From Bacillus sp. MUM 116 (GTDB taxonomy: Bacteria; Bacillota; Bacilli; Bacillales; Cytobacillaceae): 64,000 nt of DNA. The stretch is from contig NZ_MLYR01000021.1 in NCBI RefSeq assembly GCF_001866655.1, positions 62,001-126,000 on the forward strand, given 5' to 3'. A program made the translations under genes and the position numbers. The notes under the pieces were generated by a model, which made no database searches, was not told the origin of the DNA, and was given only the letters and a program-made list of their open reading frames with translations. Shown here piece by piece: positions 1-11,273 of this stretch; position 1 is the stretch's first letter; each line of letters begins with the position of its first letter.

Positions 1-372
1 GAAGCGGTCATCATAGGGCAGGCAGCTATTGCAGTGGAAGCAAAGGATTTCCCGAAAACACCGGGACTTGTCATCAATGAAATTTTACGAAAAACCGGAA
101 AAGGCCTGGAAGAGATTGATTTGTTTGAAATCAATGAAGCCTTTTCTGCTGTTGCTTTAGCGAGCAGCCAAATTGCAGGTTTGGATCCGGAAAAAGTAAA
201 CGTCAATGGCGGCGCGGTTGCCCTCGGACATCCAATCGGGGCAAGCGGGGCACGGATTATTCTTACATTAATGCATGAATTGAAGCGCCGAGGCGGCGGA
301 ATTGGTATCGCAGCGATTTGCAGCGGCGGCGGCCAGGGTGATGCCGTGATGATTGAGGTTCCGAAGGCTTAA
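1..372 (+). CDS. Acetyl-CoA acetyltransferase (thiolase), C-terminal part
   Basis: The open frame runs in from the left edge, so only about the last 123 residues are visible. They carry the thiolase C-terminal signatures: NEAFSAVAL (active-site Asn/Glu loop), GGAVALGHPIGASGAR (catalytic His) and CSGGGQGDA (second active-site Cys). The enzyme condenses or cleaves acetoacetyl-CoA in the cytosol. The next gene is 3-hydroxybutyryl-CoA dehydrogenase, the arrangement of mmgA-mmgB in B. subtilis, so mmgA/thlA is the likely identity. The N-terminal half with the acyl-accepting Cys lies outside the window. Confidence 0.93.
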   Translation, partial: EAVIIGQAAIAVEAKDFPKTPGLVINEILRKTGKGLEEIDLFEINEAFSAVALASSQIAGLDPEKVNVNGGAVALGHPIGASGARIILTLMHELKRRGGGIGIAAICSGGGQGDAVMIEVPKA

Positions 373-511
373 GCCTTGTTTAGTTTCTGGTGCCGGGAAT
401 CCATCATCGCAGATAAAACTCATTTTTCAGCAGATAAAAAGATAGATTCAGAGACTTTTATATAAATAGGGGCTGGTTCGGAGATGGGTAGCCCCGTTTG
501 GAGGGAATATC

Positions 512-1363
512 ATGAAAGTAGAAAAGATAATGGTCATTGGTGCAGGGCAAATGGGCTCAGGAATTGCCCAAGTTTGTGCTCAAGCAGGATATCAGGTATT
601 TTTAAATGATTTGAAACCGGATTTCGTTGAGCACGGCTTAGGGGTGATCAACAAAAACTTATCAAGGAACGTTGAAAAAGGTCGTTTAACCGAAGTGCAA
701 AAACAGGAAGTGTTAGCACGGCTGACGCCTTCAACTGATCTCAATGATGCAAGCGGTGTCGAACTTGTCATCGAAGCGGCCGTTGAAAACATGGAAGTGA
801 AGACGAAAATTTTTGCCCAGTTGGATGAAATCGCGCCGGAACATGTGATTTTGGCAAGCAACACCTCGTCGCTGCCAATTACGGAAATTGCGGCAGCTAC
901 GAAGCGTCCGGAAAAGGTCATCGGCATGCATTTTATGAATCCGGTGCCGGTAATGAAGCTCGTTGAAATCATCCGTGGACTGGCAACAGCGGACGAAGTC
1001 TATCAGGTGATTGAAGATATGACGAAGACCTTAAGCAAGGTACCTGTTGAAGTAAATGACTATCCGGGATTTGTTTCCAATCGAATCCTGATGCCGATGA
1101 TCAATGAGGCGATTTACACATTGTATGAAGGTGTGGCAACGAAAGAAGCCATTGACGAAGTCATGAAGCTCGGGATGAACCATCCGATGGGCCCGTTAAC
1201 ATTGGCTGATTTTATCGGCTTGGATACATGTCTTTACATTATGGAAACTTTACATGAAGGCTTTGGCGATGACAAATACCGTCCATGCCCGCTGCTCCGT
1301 AAATATGTAAAAGCAGGCTGGCTTGGCAAGAAAACTGGACGCGGTTTTTACAGCTACGAATAA
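512..1363 (+). CDS. mmgB: 3-hydroxybutyryl-CoA dehydrogenase
   Basis: 283 residues, the usual length for the short Hbd/MmgB type. The N-terminal Rossmann fold has [11 protein letters not shown] near residue 10. The catalytic His lies in [15 protein letters not shown] near residue 140, and the C-terminal all-helical domain ends in the typical [14 protein letters not shown]. It interconverts 3-hydroxyacyl-CoA and 3-oxoacyl-CoA with NAD(P)H. The start is an ATG 5 nt after TTGGAGGGA. It follows the thiolase by 139 bp, a gap holding a small hairpin (GGGGCT at 469 with AGCCCC at 490) just ahead of the ribosome binding site. It probably forms one acyl-CoA operon with the acyl-CoA dehydrogenases downstream. 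Confidence 0.93.
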   Translation: MKVEKIMVIGAGQMGSGIAQVCAQAGYQVFLNDLKPDFVEHGLGVINKNLSRNVEKGRLTEVQKQEVLARLTPSTDLNDASGVELVIEAAVENMEVKTKIFAQLDEIAPEHVILASNTSSLPITEIAAATKRPEKVIGMHFMNPVPVMKLVEIIRGLATADEVYQVIEDMTKTLSKVPVEVNDYPGFVSNRILMPMINEAIYTLYEGVATKEAIDEVMKLGMNHPMGPLTLADFIGLDTCLYIMETLHEGFGDDKYRPCPLLRKYVKAGWLGKKTGRGFYSYE

Positions 1364-1462
1364 CGAAGAGTGAGTTTAGGAGGCTCTATACGTAAATCAC
1401 CATAGCAATGGTTCTAACATAGAAAGAAAAATACAACAAAATCCTCAAAAGGGGAAATAAAC

Positions 1463-2593
1463 ATGAACCTGACATTTACAGAAGAACAAGAAATGATGCG
1501 AAAAATGGTCAAGGATTTTGCGATCAATGAAATTGCTCCTTTTGTCGAGAGAATGGAACAGGGGGAGTTCCCGCGTGAAGTCCTTCGTAAAATGGGTGAG
1601 CTCGGCCTGATGGGTATCCCCGTTCCAGAAAAATACGGCGGTGCAGGCATGGACTTTACTTCTTATATCATCGCAATCCACGAAATTTCCAAGGTAAGTG
1701 CCACAGTCGGAGTGATTCTTTCCGTTCATACTTCAGTGGGCACGAATCCGATTTTATATTTTGGAACAGAAGAACAAAAACAGCGGTTTGTTCCAAAGCT
1801 GGCAAGCGGCGAGTACTTAGGGGCGTTTTGCTTAACGGAACCAAGCTCCGGGTCAGATGCCGCGAGTTTGAAATCGCGGGCGGTAAGGGATGGCGATTAT
1901 TATAAAATAAACGGCACCAAGGCATTTATCACAAATGGCGGGGAAGCCGATGTCTATATCGTGTTTGCTTCCACCAATCCGGAAAAGGGTACTCGCGGCA
2001 TTACCGCATTTATTGTGGAAAAAGACACACCTGGTCTAATCATCGGTAAGGACGAAAAGAAAATGGGACTGCACGGCTCGAGAACAGTTCAGTTGACGTT
2101 TGACGACATGCGGGTACCGGTTGCCAACCGTCTTGGTGAAGAAGGTGAAGGCTTTATCGTTGCTATGGCAAACTTGGAGGTTGGCCGCATCGGAATTGCC
2201 ACCCAGGCACTCGGGATTGCTGAGGCAGCATTGGAGGCGGCAACCGACTACGCGAAGCAGCGCCAGCAGTTTGGGAAACCGATCGCGGCCCTGCAAGGGG
2301 TTGCTTTTAAGCTCGCCGATATGGCAACAAGTGTCGAGGCGGCAAAACTATTAATCTATCGGGCAGCTTACTTACGGCAACGCGGCGTGAAATGTGCCTT
2401 TGAATCGTCGGTTGCTAAATTATTTGCTTCTCGGACGGCGATGGAAGTGACAACAGAGGCGATCCAAGTGTTTGGCGGTTACGGCTATACCGAGGATTAC
2501 CCGGTTGAACGGTATTTTCGCGATGCCAAAATTACTGAGATTTATGAAGGAACGAGCGAGATTCAAAGGATTGTTGTGAGTAAGAATCTTTAA
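1463..2593 (+). CDS. Acyl-CoA dehydrogenase (short/branched-chain type)
   Basis: 376 residues with the complete acyl-CoA dehydrogenase fold: helical N-domain, beta-domain with the FAD-contact stretches [12 protein letters not shown] and FITNGG, and C-domain with [18 protein letters not shown]. The catalytic base is the Glu of YEGTSEIQR near the C-terminus. The FAD enzyme oxidises acyl-CoA to 2-enoyl-CoA and passes electrons to ETF. It closely resembles the next gene (2805-3944), so the pair is likely an old tandem duplication with diverged chain-length or branch preference. MmgC/AcdA-like; which substrate each prefers cannot be read from sequence. Confidence 0.92.
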   Translation: MNLTFTEEQEMMRKMVKDFAINEIAPFVERMEQGEFPREVLRKMGELGLMGIPVPEKYGGAGMDFTSYIIAIHEISKVSATVGVILSVHTSVGTNPILYFGTEEQKQRFVPKLASGEYLGAFCLTEPSSGSDAASLKSRAVRDGDYYKINGTKAFITNGGEADVYIVFASTNPEKGTRGITAFIVEKDTPGLIIGKDEKKMGLHGSRTVQLTFDDMRVPVANRLGEEGEGFIVAMANLEVGRIGIATQALGIAEAALEAATDYAKQRQQFGKPIAALQGVAFKLADMATSVEAAKLLIYRAAYLRQRGVKCAFESSVAKLFASRTAMEVTTEAIQVFGGYGYTEDYPVERYFRDAKITEIYEGTSEIQRIVVSKNL

Positions 2594-2619
2594 TCGTTTG
2601 TAGATTATCTGGTCGGAGA

Positions 2620-2740
2620 TTGTTGATTTTTGATCCAAGTTTTTAGATAAAATTTGAAATTGTTGATATCTGTGGAAAATGTCAATATCCACCCAAAATT
2701 TGTTGGTATCGGTCCAAACTGTGTTGATATTTTGACCCGC
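2620..2740. repeat. Degenerate 20-bp phased repeat between two acyl-CoA dehydrogenase genes
   Basis: The 211-bp gap holds about six units starting every 20 bp (2620, 2640, 2660, 2680, 2700, 2720). The better units read like TTGTTGATATCTGTGGAAAA; others are strongly degraded. No gene or clear promoter is visible in the gap apart from the ribosome binding site AAGGAGGA before 2805. The unit length is close to the 21-bp repeats seen at three other intergenic sites in this window. Confidence 0.6.
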
Positions 2741-2804
2741 CAGCCACACTCCAGTAAAAATCGCACGAAATTTTGCAGTTGAAAATCCAAGGAGGACTCA
2801 GGGA

Positions 2805-3944
2805 ATGAACTTTCAATTATCCGAAGAACATGAAATGATTCGCAAAATGGTTAGGGACTTCGCCCGCAATGAGGTTGCACCGACTGCGGCCGAGCGTGAC
2901 GAGAATGAAACCTTTGACCGTAAAATTTTTGACAAAATGGCGGAGCTTGGTCTGACAGGAATTCCATGGGCGGAAGAGTACGGCGGAATTGGAAGCGATT
3001 ACTTTGCTTACTGCATCGCAGTCGAAGAACTTTCCCGCGTTGACGCTTCCATCGGGGTAACACTTTCTGCCCACACCTCGCTTGCCGGCTGGCCGATTTA
3101 CAAGTTCGGATCAGAAGAGCAAAAGCAAAAATACTTGCGCCCAATGGCAGAAGGATCAAAAATTGGCGCCTATGGCCTAACTGAGCCTGGCAGCGGTTCC
3201 GATTCAGGCGGAATGAGAACAACAGCCCGTTTGGAAGGCGATCATTATGTCCTAAATGGCTCCAAAATTTTCATCACGAACGGCGGAATTGCTGATACCT
3301 ATGTCGTATTTGCGTTAACGGACCCAGCGAGCAGACAAAAAGGAACCACAGCGTTTATTATCGAAAAAGAATTCCCAGGCTTTTCGGTTGGTAAAAAAGA
3401 AAAGAAACTCGGCATTCGTTCGTCACCAACAACAGAAATTATTTTTGAAGATTGTAAAGTACCGATCGAAAACAGACTTGGCCAAGAAGGTGAAGGCTTT
3501 AAAATAGCTATGATGACGCTTGACGGCGGCCGCAATGGCATCGCGGCTCAAGCGGTTGGAATTGCTCAAGGTGCACTCGATGCTGCGGTGGATTATGCAA
3601 AGGAACGTCATCAATTTGGCAAACCGATTGCGGCGAACCAAGGAATCAGCTTCAAGCTTGCCGATATGGCAACAGCAATTGAGGCTTCAAGACTATTAAC
3701 CTATCAAGCAGCATGGCTTGAGTCAAACGGCTTACCGTATGGGAAAGAGTCGGCGATGTCTAAATTAATGGCTGGTGACACCGCCATGAAGGTAACAACG
3801 GAAGCGGTTCAAGTGTTTGGCGGATATGGTTATACAAAGGATTATCCCGTTGAACGGTTTATGCGCGATGCAAAAATCACGCAAATCTATGAAGGAACAC
3901 AAGAAATTCAGCGCCTTGTAATCTCAAGGATGTTGACGAAATAG
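2805..3944 (+). CDS. acdA: Acyl-CoA dehydrogenase
   Basis: 379 residues, full acyl-CoA dehydrogenase. Visible marks are [14 protein letters not shown] and FITNGG (flavin and substrate contacts), [20 protein letters not shown], and the catalytic Glu in [13 protein letters not shown]. It feeds electrons from beta-oxidation or branched acyl-CoA oxidation to ETF. Start ATG is preceded by AAGGAGGA. In B. subtilis acdA lies just upstream of rpoE, which fits its position here with the TetR and mutase genes in between. The repeat A element begins directly after its stop codon. Confidence 0.92.
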   Translation: MNFQLSEEHEMIRKMVRDFARNEVAPTAAERDENETFDRKIFDKMAELGLTGIPWAEEYGGIGSDYFAYCIAVEELSRVDASIGVTLSAHTSLAGWPIYKFGSEEQKQKYLRPMAEGSKIGAYGLTEPGSGSDSGGMRTTARLEGDHYVLNGSKIFITNGGIADTYVVFALTDPASRQKGTTAFIIEKEFPGFSVGKKEKKLGIRSSPTTEIIFEDCKVPIENRLGQEGEGFKIAMMTLDGGRNGIAAQAVGIAQGALDAAVDYAKERHQFGKPIAANQGISFKLADMATAIEASRLLTYQAAWLESNGLPYGKESAMSKLMAGDTAMKVTTEAVQVFGGYGYTKDYPVERFMRDAKITQIYEGTQEIQRLVISRMLTK

Positions 3945-3984
3945 AAAAGCGGAAGCGCCTTGCTTAGGCGCTGGAGCTAGACAA
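3945..3984 (+). repeat. Dispersed structured element A, copy 1 (minimal form)
   Basis: Shortest of six copies. It starts right after the acdA stop with GAAAAGCGGAAGCGCCTT and ends with GGCGCTGGAGCTAGACAA, so the stem AGCGCCT/AGGCGCT closes on a 5-nt loop. No T-run follows, so it is not an obvious intrinsic terminator. Other copies carry inserts of 30 to 220 nt between the same two ends. Confidence 0.75.
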
Positions 3985-4073
3985 ATAAAAAGGAATTTGA
4001 CGTAGCCCTAAGGAAAAGCAGTCCAAAAACAGGCCTTTCCTAAGGGAGCTGTGAACAAAAGGCGGTTTTTAAC

Positions 4074-4694
4074 GTGACGAAAAAGAGAGAAGTACAGGCT
4101 TCGGTCAAGGATGAGCGGCTGGTTGAAAAAAGACGTGATCAAATGATTAAAGGGGCAGTTACCCTTTTTATAGAAAAGGGGTTTCACCGGACAACTACAA
4201 GGGAAATTGCCAAGGCGGCAGGGTTTAGCATTGGAACACTTTATGAATATATCCGCTCGAAGGAGGATGTCCTTTACCTTGTATGTGATAGCATTTACGA
4301 GCATGTTAGTGAGCGTCTGCAGAAGGACCTTGATAATAAGCAGGGAACATTAGCGAATTTAAAACAGGGGATTGCCAATTACTTTCGGGTGGTAGACGAG
4401 ATGCAAGATGAATTTCTCGTCATGTATCAGGAGGTAAAATCGTTAACAAAGGATGCCCTGCCATATGTTCTGAATAAAGAAAAGGAAATGGCAGGGATGT
4501 TTGAAAAGCTGTTAACCCTTTGTGTCGAAAATGGTGAACTGGAATTATCGGAAAAACAATTAAAGCTAATTTCCCATAACATTATTGTTGACGGGCATAT
4601 GTGGAGCTTCCGCCGTTGGAGTGTACAGAAATTATATACCATTGATGAATATATTGAATTGCAAACAGAGTTGATTTTATCAGGAATCAAGTAA
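4074..4694 (+). CDS. TetR/AcrR family transcriptional regulator, FadR-like
   Basis: 206 residues. The N-terminal helix-turn-helix is clear: [20 protein letters not shown] then [20 protein letters not shown]. The C-terminal part is the helical ligand domain. The GTG start has only a weak AAAGGCGG ahead of it. Placed between acyl-CoA dehydrogenase and acyl-CoA mutase genes and only 11 bp from icmF, it probably senses an acyl-CoA and represses this catabolic set, as FadR does for B. subtilis beta-oxidation genes. I found no clear palindromic operator by eye. Confidence 0.85.
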   Translation: MTKKREVQASVKDERLVEKRRDQMIKGAVTLFIEKGFHRTTTREIAKAAGFSIGTLYEYIRSKEDVLYLVCDSIYEHVSERLQKDLDNKQGTLANLKQGIANYFRVVDEMQDEFLVMYQEVKSLTKDALPYVLNKEKEMAGMFEKLLTLCVENGELELSEKQLKLISHNIIVDGHMWSFRRWSVQKLYTIDEYIELQTELILSGIK

Positions 4695-4705
4695 AAAGGG
4701 GGAGC

Positions 4706-7700
4706 ATGATGGAGATTTATAAGCCAAAACATCATATCCGGTTTGTCACAGCATCCAGTCTTTTCGATGGACACGATGCTTCAATCAATATTATGAGAAG
4801 AATCCTTCAGTCGAGCGGGGCCGAGGTCATCCATCTTGGGCACAATCGTTCAGTGGAAGAGGTCGTCAACGCTGCGATCCAAGAGGACGTTCAGGGTATT
4901 GCGATTTCGTCTTATCAAGGCGGCCATGTGGAATATTTTAAATACATGTACGATTTACTGAAGGAAAAAGGTGCCCCGAACATTCGCATTTACGGCGGCG
5001 GTGGCGGCGTCATCATTCCAAAAGAAATTAAAGAGCTTCATGAGTATGGGATTGCCTGGATTTTTTCTCCGGAAGACGGCCGGAAGATGGGACTTCAAGG
5101 GATGATCAACCGCATGCTTGAAGAGTGCGATTTTCCAACCGTGACGACCAATGCGGCAGAGCAGATTGAAAAGTTACAAACTGGAGAGGATAACGCAATT
5201 GCCAAGCTAATTACACTTGCAGAGCTTCACGTCGATGATAATAAAGAAGTCGCAGCAGCGGCAGAACTGGTGCTCGATCAAGTGAAATCATTAACGAAGT
5301 CCATTCCGGTAGTCGGGATTACCGGTACAGGCGGCGCCGGAAAAAGCTCGCTGACAGATGAATTGATTCGCCGTTTTATTAATGAACTTCCGGATAAACG
5401 GGTAGCGGTTTTATCTGTTGACCCTACCAAACAAAAGACAGGCGGGGCGTTGTTAGGTGATAGGATTCGGATGAATGCTATTTTTTCACCGAATATCTAT
5501 ATGCGCAGCCTTGCAACCAGGTCATCGAAAACGGAATTGTCATTGGCGATTAAGGATGCTGTGTCGGTCGTAAAAGCGGCCGGATTTGATCTTGTAATTG
5601 TCGAAACAAGCGGCATCGGCCAAGGTGACGCGGAGATTACCGATGTTTGTGATCTTTCCATGTACGTCATGACAAGCGAGTTCGGAGCTCCATCCCAGCT
5701 TGAAAAAATTGATATGATTGATTTTGCCGACCTTATTGTTATCAATAAATTTGAACGAAAAGGCTCAGAGGATGCAAAGCGCCATGTGCAAAAGCAATAC
5801 CAGCGCAGCCATATGTTGTTTGAAAAAGATCCATCCGAAATGCCAGTGTATGGAACGATTGCCAGTCAGTTTAATGACCCAGGTACAAACGCTCTTTTTT
5901 CTGCATTAATTGAAAAAATAAATGAGAAAATGGCTGCTGATTGGGTGACTTCTTTTAGCAAAGAGGCAAAGGTGGAAAAACAAAGTGTGATCATCCCAAC
6001 CGACCGCCGCTATTATTTACGGGAAATTTCCGATACGGTACGCCGTTACCATAAAAAAGCGGAAGAACAGGCTGATATGGCACGGAAGCTGTTCCAGCTT
6101 GAAGGGGCGATTGCAGCTGTTAAGGAACGGGAGGACAGCAGTGAAATCGTTGCTTCCTTAGAAGCGATTAAGAATGAAACGGAAGGAAAGCTAACGGTCG
6201 AATCGAAAAAAATCTTGACGGGCTGGGCCGGGACGAAGGAAGCCTATTCAAAGGATCAATTTGTGATGAGAATCCGCGATAAGGAAATCATCACGGTTTT
6301 AAAAACAAAAAGCCTTTCCGGACTCGATATTCCCAAGGTGGCATTGCCAAAATATAAAGATTACGGGGAAATCCTCCGCTGGGTGTACCGAGAAAATGTA
6401 CCGGGCTCATTCCCATATACGGCAGGGGTATTCCCGTTCAAGCGGGAAGGCGAGGATCCAAAGCGGCAATTCGCCGGGGAAGGAACGCCGGAGAGGACGA
6501 ACCGCCGTTTTCACTACCTATCAAAGGATGACACGGCAAAACGCTTAAGTACAGCGTTTGATTCGGTAACCCTTTATGGGGAGGATCCGGATTACCGCCC
6601 TGACATTTATGGGAAGATTGGCACAAGCGGTGTCAGTGTTTGTACGTTGGATGATATGAAAAAACTGTACGCAGGCTTTGACCTCTGTCATCCATCAACA
6701 TCGGTATCGATGACCATCAATGGTCCAGCACCGATTATTTTGGCGATGTATATGAATACGGCCATTGACCAGCAGGTTCAGAAAAAAGAGGCAGAGCTTG
6801 GTCAGGTACTCACACCAGAGGAATTTGCCGAGGTGAGAGCGTATACGTTAAAAACCGTCCGTGGTACCGTTCAGGCCGATATTTTAAAAGAAGATCAGGG
6901 GCAAAACACCTGTATTTTCTCAACAGAATTTGCCTTAAGGATGATGGGCGATATCCAGCAGTATTTCATCGATAATCAGGTACGCAACTATTATTCTGTA
7001 TCGATTTCCGGCTATCATATTGCTGAAGCCGGTGCAAACCCAATTTCGCAATTGGCTTTCACACTCTCAAATGGTTTCACCTATGTGGAATATTATTTAA
7101 GTCGGGGGATGAAGATTGATGATTTCGCGCCAAATCTTTCGTTCTTCTTTTCGAATGGCCTGGATCTGGAGTATACCGTGCTTGGCCGTGTGGCCCGCCG
7201 CATTTGGGCAACCGTTATGCACGATAAATACGGTGCAAATGAGCGTAGTCAAAAGCTGAAGTATCATGTTCAAACATCAGGGCGTTCGCTGCACGCACAG
7301 GAAATTGATTTCAATGATATCCGGACAACACTTCAAGCATTAATGGCCCTTCAAGATAACTGTAATTCACTGCATACAAATGCCTATGATGAAGCGATTA
7401 CTACACCAACTGAGGAATCAGTAAGAAGAGCGATGGCGATTCAAATGATCATTACAAAGGAGCATGGTTTAACAAAGAATGAGAATCCGCTTCAAGGTTC
7501 GTTTATCGTCGAAGAGCTGACAGATCTTGTAGAAGAAGCTGTTTTACAGGAATTTGAGCGGATTAATGACCGCGGCGGGGTACTTGGCGCGATGGAAACG
7601 CAGTATCAGCGCGGAAAAATTCAGGATGAGTCGATGTATTACGAAATGAAAAAGCATACAGGTGAATTGCCAATCATCGGCGTCAATACCTATTTGAACC

Positions 7701-7966
7701 CCAACCCGCCATCCGAAGAAGATGTAGATAATATGGAGCTGGCCCGGGCAACGGAGGAAGAAAAAGAGCTGCAGATTCACAATTTGCGCGCGTTCCAGGC
7801 GGCCCATTCGGATCAGGCAGAACAGGCTTTAAAGGCCTTAAAAGCAGCAGCAGTCAACAATGGCAACATTTTTGCAGAATTAATGGAGACGGTAAAAGCC
7901 GCAAGCCTCGGACAGATTACAAAAGCGCTATATGAAGTTGGCGGGCAGTATAGAAGAAATATGTAA
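4706..7966 (+). CDS. icmF: Fused isobutyryl-CoA mutase (B12-dependent, with built-in G-protein chaperone)
   Basis: 1086 residues, the normal length of IcmF. Domain order: N-terminal cobalamin-binding domain with the B12 His motif LFDGHDAS (residues about 17-24); a MeaB-like GTPase with P-loop [12 protein letters not shown] (about 204-215) and NKFER; then the large acyl-CoA mutase TIM barrel from about residue 560 ([20 protein letters not shown]). It isomerises isobutyryl-CoA and n-butyryl-CoA (related acyl-CoAs in some family members) while the GTPase domain guards cofactor loading. SD AAAGGGGGA precedes the ATG. It is 11 bp from the TetR gene and probably co-transcribed, linking branched-chain acyl-CoA breakdown to the upstream dehydrogenases. 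Confidence 0.96.
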   Translation: MMEIYKPKHHIRFVTASSLFDGHDASINIMRRILQSSGAEVIHLGHNRSVEEVVNAAIQEDVQGIAISSYQGGHVEYFKYMYDLLKEKGAPNIRIYGGGGGVIIPKEIKELHEYGIAWIFSPEDGRKMGLQGMINRMLEECDFPTVTTNAAEQIEKLQTGEDNAIAKLITLAELHVDDNKEVAAAAELVLDQVKSLTKSIPVVGITGTGGAGKSSLTDELIRRFINELPDKRVAVLSVDPTKQKTGGALLGDRIRMNAIFSPNIYMRSLATRSSKTELSLAIKDAVSVVKAAGFDLVIVETSGIGQGDAEITDVCDLSMYVMTSEFGAPSQLEKIDMIDFADLIVINKFERKGSEDAKRHVQKQYQRSHMLFEKDPSEMPVYGTIASQFNDPGTNALFSALIEKINEKMAADWVTSFSKEAKVEKQSVIIPTDRRYYLREISDTVRRYHKKAEEQADMARKLFQLEGAIAAVKEREDSSEIVASLEAIKNETEGKLTVESKKILTGWAGTKEAYSKDQFVMRIRDKEIITVLKTKSLSGLDIPKVALPKYKDYGEILRWVYRENVPGSFPYTAGVFPFKREGEDPKRQFAGEGTPERTNRRFHYLSKDDTAKRLSTAFDSVTLYGEDPDYRPDIYGKIGTSGVSVCTLDDMKKLYAGFDLCHPSTSVSMTINGPAPIILAMYMNTAIDQQVQKKEAELGQVLTPEEFAEVRAYTLKTVRGTVQADILKEDQGQNTCIFSTEFALRMMGDIQQYFIDNQVRNYYSVSISGYHIAEAGANPISQLAFTLSNGFTYVEYYLSRGMKIDDFAPNLSFFFSNGLDLEYTVLGRVARRIWATVMHDKYGANERSQKLKYHVQTSGRSLHAQEIDFNDIRTTLQALMALQDNCNSLHTNAYDEAITTPTEESVRRAMAIQMIITKEHGLTKNENPLQGSFIVEELTDLVEEAVLQEFERINDRGGVLGAMETQYQRGKIQDESMYYEMKKHTGELPIIGVNTYLNPNPPSEEDVDNMELARATEEEKELQIHNLRAFQAAHSDQAEQALKALKAAAVNNGNIFAELMETVKAASLGQITKALYEVGGQYRRNM

Positions 7967-7968
7967 AA

Positions 7969-8013
7969 CAGAAAAGCAGAAGCGCCATGACCAGCCCCGA
8001 CAAGCGCTGGACA
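7969..8013 (+). repeat. Dispersed structured element A, copy 2
   Basis: Begins 3 nt after the icmF stop with AGAAAAGCAGAAGCGCC and ends AAGCGCTGGACAG. The outer stem is AGCGC/GCGCT with a loop of about 18 nt. It has the same relation to an upstream stop codon as copies 1, 4, 5 and 6. Confidence 0.65.
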
Positions 8014-8049
8014 GTAATCGACGTTCGATACAATATATAGGTTTTTTGG

Positions 8050-8087
8050 TAGACAATGGTTTCTTTGGGGGCCGTTGTCTATTTATG
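8050..8087 (+). terminator. Probable intrinsic terminator after icmF
   Basis: TAGACAATGG (8050-8059) pairs with CCGTTGTCTA (8072-8081), one G-T or mismatch allowed, followed by TTTAT. The T-run is short, so strength is uncertain. Confidence 0.5.
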
Positions 8088-8170
8088 TAAAAAAGTTTTT
8101 TTCAAAATAGAGGATTTTCTTATATAATCATAGTAGTGTTTAAATTAAGACTCCTTGGATGGTGATACAA

Positions 8171-8380
8171 ATGAAGATTACTTTTATAATTGGAGTTTTA
8201 ATTGTTTTTGCCTGGCCGTTATATTATCTCTACCAGCTCCAGTTGGGGGTGGTTTCCTTTTTGCTGCTGGCGATTTTCTTTATGGTTGTGTCAATCAAAG
8301 AAACAAAAAAGCTCCGCATCAATAAAGAAGGGAACCAAGAGCACCACAAAAGGCAAAAAATCAAGCAAAACAGTAGATAG
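8171..8380 (+). CDS. Small two-helix membrane protein, function unknown
   Basis: 69 residues from the ATG at 8171, chosen because GGATGGTGAT lies 5 nt upstream; an in-frame ATG at 8159 has no such site. Two hydrophobic segments (about 3-20 and 25-44) are followed by a Lys/Arg/Gln-rich cytoplasmic tail. A TATAAT at 8123 could be the -10 of its own promoter. I do not recognise the family. It sits alone between icmF and rpoE and is followed by element A copy 3. Confidence 0.6.
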   Translation: MKITFIIGVLIVFAWPLYYLYQLQLGVVSFLLLAIFFMVVSIKETKKLRINKEGNQEHHKRQKIKQNSR

Positions 8381-8433
8381 AACTAGCATAAACCCCAATA
8401 ATTTGTTTATAATGAAGAATATGTTATTTTGTA

Positions 8434-8556
8434 GAAATCGGAAGCGCCTTGTCCAGGGGCGATAAGCACAAGACAAGCCGAGCGTGAGGGTTGTTCTTTA
8501 ACCTTCTCAGGCGGACCCACTTGTGACCTCGAGTCCTAGGCGCTGGAGCTAGACAA
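8434..8556 (+). repeat. Dispersed structured element A, copy 3 (long form)
   Basis: Outer stem AGCGCCTTG / CTAGGCGCT, middle stem CACAAG (8467 region) / CTTGTG (8520 region), inner hairpin GGTTGTTCTTTAACC. The inner part is nearly the same as in copy 4 (18411-18536), but the flanks of the inner hairpin differ in a compensatory way. No reading frame is conserved between the copies. Confidence 0.75.
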
Positions 8557-8614
8557 TACAAATGCCCGTTAATCACTCTATTAGAGTGTTAAATAGAGAA
8601 AGGAAGTGCCAATA

Positions 8615-9172
8615 TTGAGTTTAGCACAATACTCAAAAGAGGAATTAAAAGAGCTTTCCCTCATTGAAATGGCTTATGAATTTTTGAACAACAGCAAACA
8701 ACCAATTTCATTTCATGAATTGGTAAAAGAAATTTCTGCTGCTGCTGGGGTTTCGGAAGAGGAAATGCGGTCCAAGCTTGCGCAATTTTATACGGATATT
8801 AATATTGATGGCCGTTTTCTATCACTAGGGGAAAACCGCTGGGGACTTCGCGTTTGGTATCCAGTTGATACGCAGGAAGAAGAAGTCGTTACGGCTGTTA
8901 AACCGAAGAAGAAAAAGGCGAAGAAAGTGGTCGACGAGGAAGAACTTGACGATTACGATGAGGTCGATGAAGAGGATTTCGATGATCTCGACGATTATGC
9001 CGATGATGAAGAGGACGTTCTTGACGATGAAGAGGATGTCTTTGATGACGTCGATGAAATCGATGAAGATGACGATGTCATTGAGGATGATGAAGAATTT
9101 GCCCTTGATGAAGAAGAGTTGGACGAGGAACTCGACGATGAGTTAGAGGAAGAAGAAGAAGAAGAAGTGTAA
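8615..9172 (+). CDS. rpoE: DNA-directed RNA polymerase delta subunit
   Basis: 185 residues from a TTG start at 8615. This start was chosen because AAAGGAAG lies 8 nt upstream and the protein then begins MSLAQYSKEELKELSL, matching RpoE of B. subtilis; an in-frame GTG at 8606 overlaps the ribosome binding site. The N-terminal HARE-HTH domain covers about residues 1-85. After a Lys-rich KKKKAKK hinge, the rest is an almost pure Asp/Glu tail, typical of delta. It loosens RNA polymerase from nucleic acids and sharpens promoter selectivity. A 15-bp palindrome CACTCTATTAGAGTG (8574-8588) sits just upstream of the ribosome binding site and could be an operator. Confidence 0.95.
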   Translation: MSLAQYSKEELKELSLIEMAYEFLNNSKQPISFHELVKEISAAAGVSEEEMRSKLAQFYTDINIDGRFLSLGENRWGLRVWYPVDTQEEEVVTAVKPKKKKAKKVVDEEELDDYDEVDEEDFDDLDDYADDEEDVLDDEEDVFDDVDEIDEDDDVIEDDEEFALDEEELDEELDDELEEEEEEEV

Positions 9173-9177
9173 TAGTC

Positions 9178-9206
9178 TTGACTTTTTATCTCCACCCTTG
9201 TATTAT
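9178..9206 (+). promoter_or_regulatory. Sigma-A promoter of pyrG
   Basis: TTGACT (9178-9183), 17-nt spacer, TATTAT (9201-9206). The start site is expected at 9214, the first G of GGGCTC, 7 nt after the -10 box. The promoter overlaps the very end of rpoE. Confidence 0.88.
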
Positions 9207-9213
9207 CTTTTTT

Positions 9214-9290
9214 GGGCTCCTTAAAAAAGGAACGAATCAATTTTTTGATGATATGCGCTCCCTTACATTGCGTAAGTGGAGCGCTTTTTT
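9214..9290 (+). promoter_or_regulatory. pyrG leader: CTP-sensing reiterative-transcription attenuator
   Basis: The transcript is expected to begin GGGCTCC, the hallmark of Bacillus pyrG. The terminator is GCGCTCCCTTAC (9255-9266) with GTAAGTGGAGCGC (9272-9284) and six T (9285-9290). In B. subtilis, low CTP makes polymerase stutter at the initial Gs; the extra G tract pairs with the C/U-rich strand of the terminator and blocks it. Here that strand is GCTCCCTT at 9257-9264. The assignment is by analogy; the parts are all visible. Confidence 0.85.
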
Positions 9291-9389
9291 GTTGTTTTTA
9301 GGGGTAAAATCGTTTCACTTCCCCGTCAACCTATCATCTTAGGGTGAGGCTGAATTTTTTTAAAAAAAAGCCTTAAACTATCTGGATAA

Positions 9390-11015
<1,626 letters not shown>

Positions 11016-11024
11016 TTTTTTTAA

Positions 11025-11053
11025 GGCCATTCCTTGGGGAGTGGTCTTTTTTT
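11025..11053 (+). terminator. Intrinsic terminator of pyrG
   Basis: GGCCATTCC (11025-11033) pairs with GGAGTGGTC (11038-11046, with G-T pairs), followed by seven T. Confidence 0.85.
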
Positions 11054-11121
11054 GGGGAGTTTTGGCGTTTACTTTCCAGTTTCGCAATAATACTTTCGAA
11101 TTCACTTGTATTTGTGCAAAA

Positions 11122-11149
11122 ATAAAAAAAGCCAGGCAAAAGCCTGGCT
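11122..11149 (-). terminator. Intrinsic terminator of ywjG (minus strand)
   Basis: Perfect 8-bp stem AGCCAGGC/GCCTGGCT with an AAAA loop (11130-11149 on plus). On the minus strand it is followed by TTTTTTTATTTTT, so it serves the minus-strand gene ending at 11274. Confidence 0.85.
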
Positions 11150-11273
11150 CAGGTATCTTTCCTCGCTAATTTAAGATAAATTTGGGACATTTGGATGCTG
11201 TTTTTTTAAAAGGATTTGCATTACTTTCCGGTTTCCTCAAAATTCTTTCCACTTCAAAAGATTCTCCAAAAAC

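Noticed and set aside
3945-8556. Element A as an insertion sequence
   Set aside because: No copy encodes a transposase and no target duplication is evident by eye; a non-autonomous hairpin element remains possible.
8995-9240. Serine-rich protein on the minus strand of rpoE
   Set aside because: It is the complement of the Asp/Glu codons of the delta tail.
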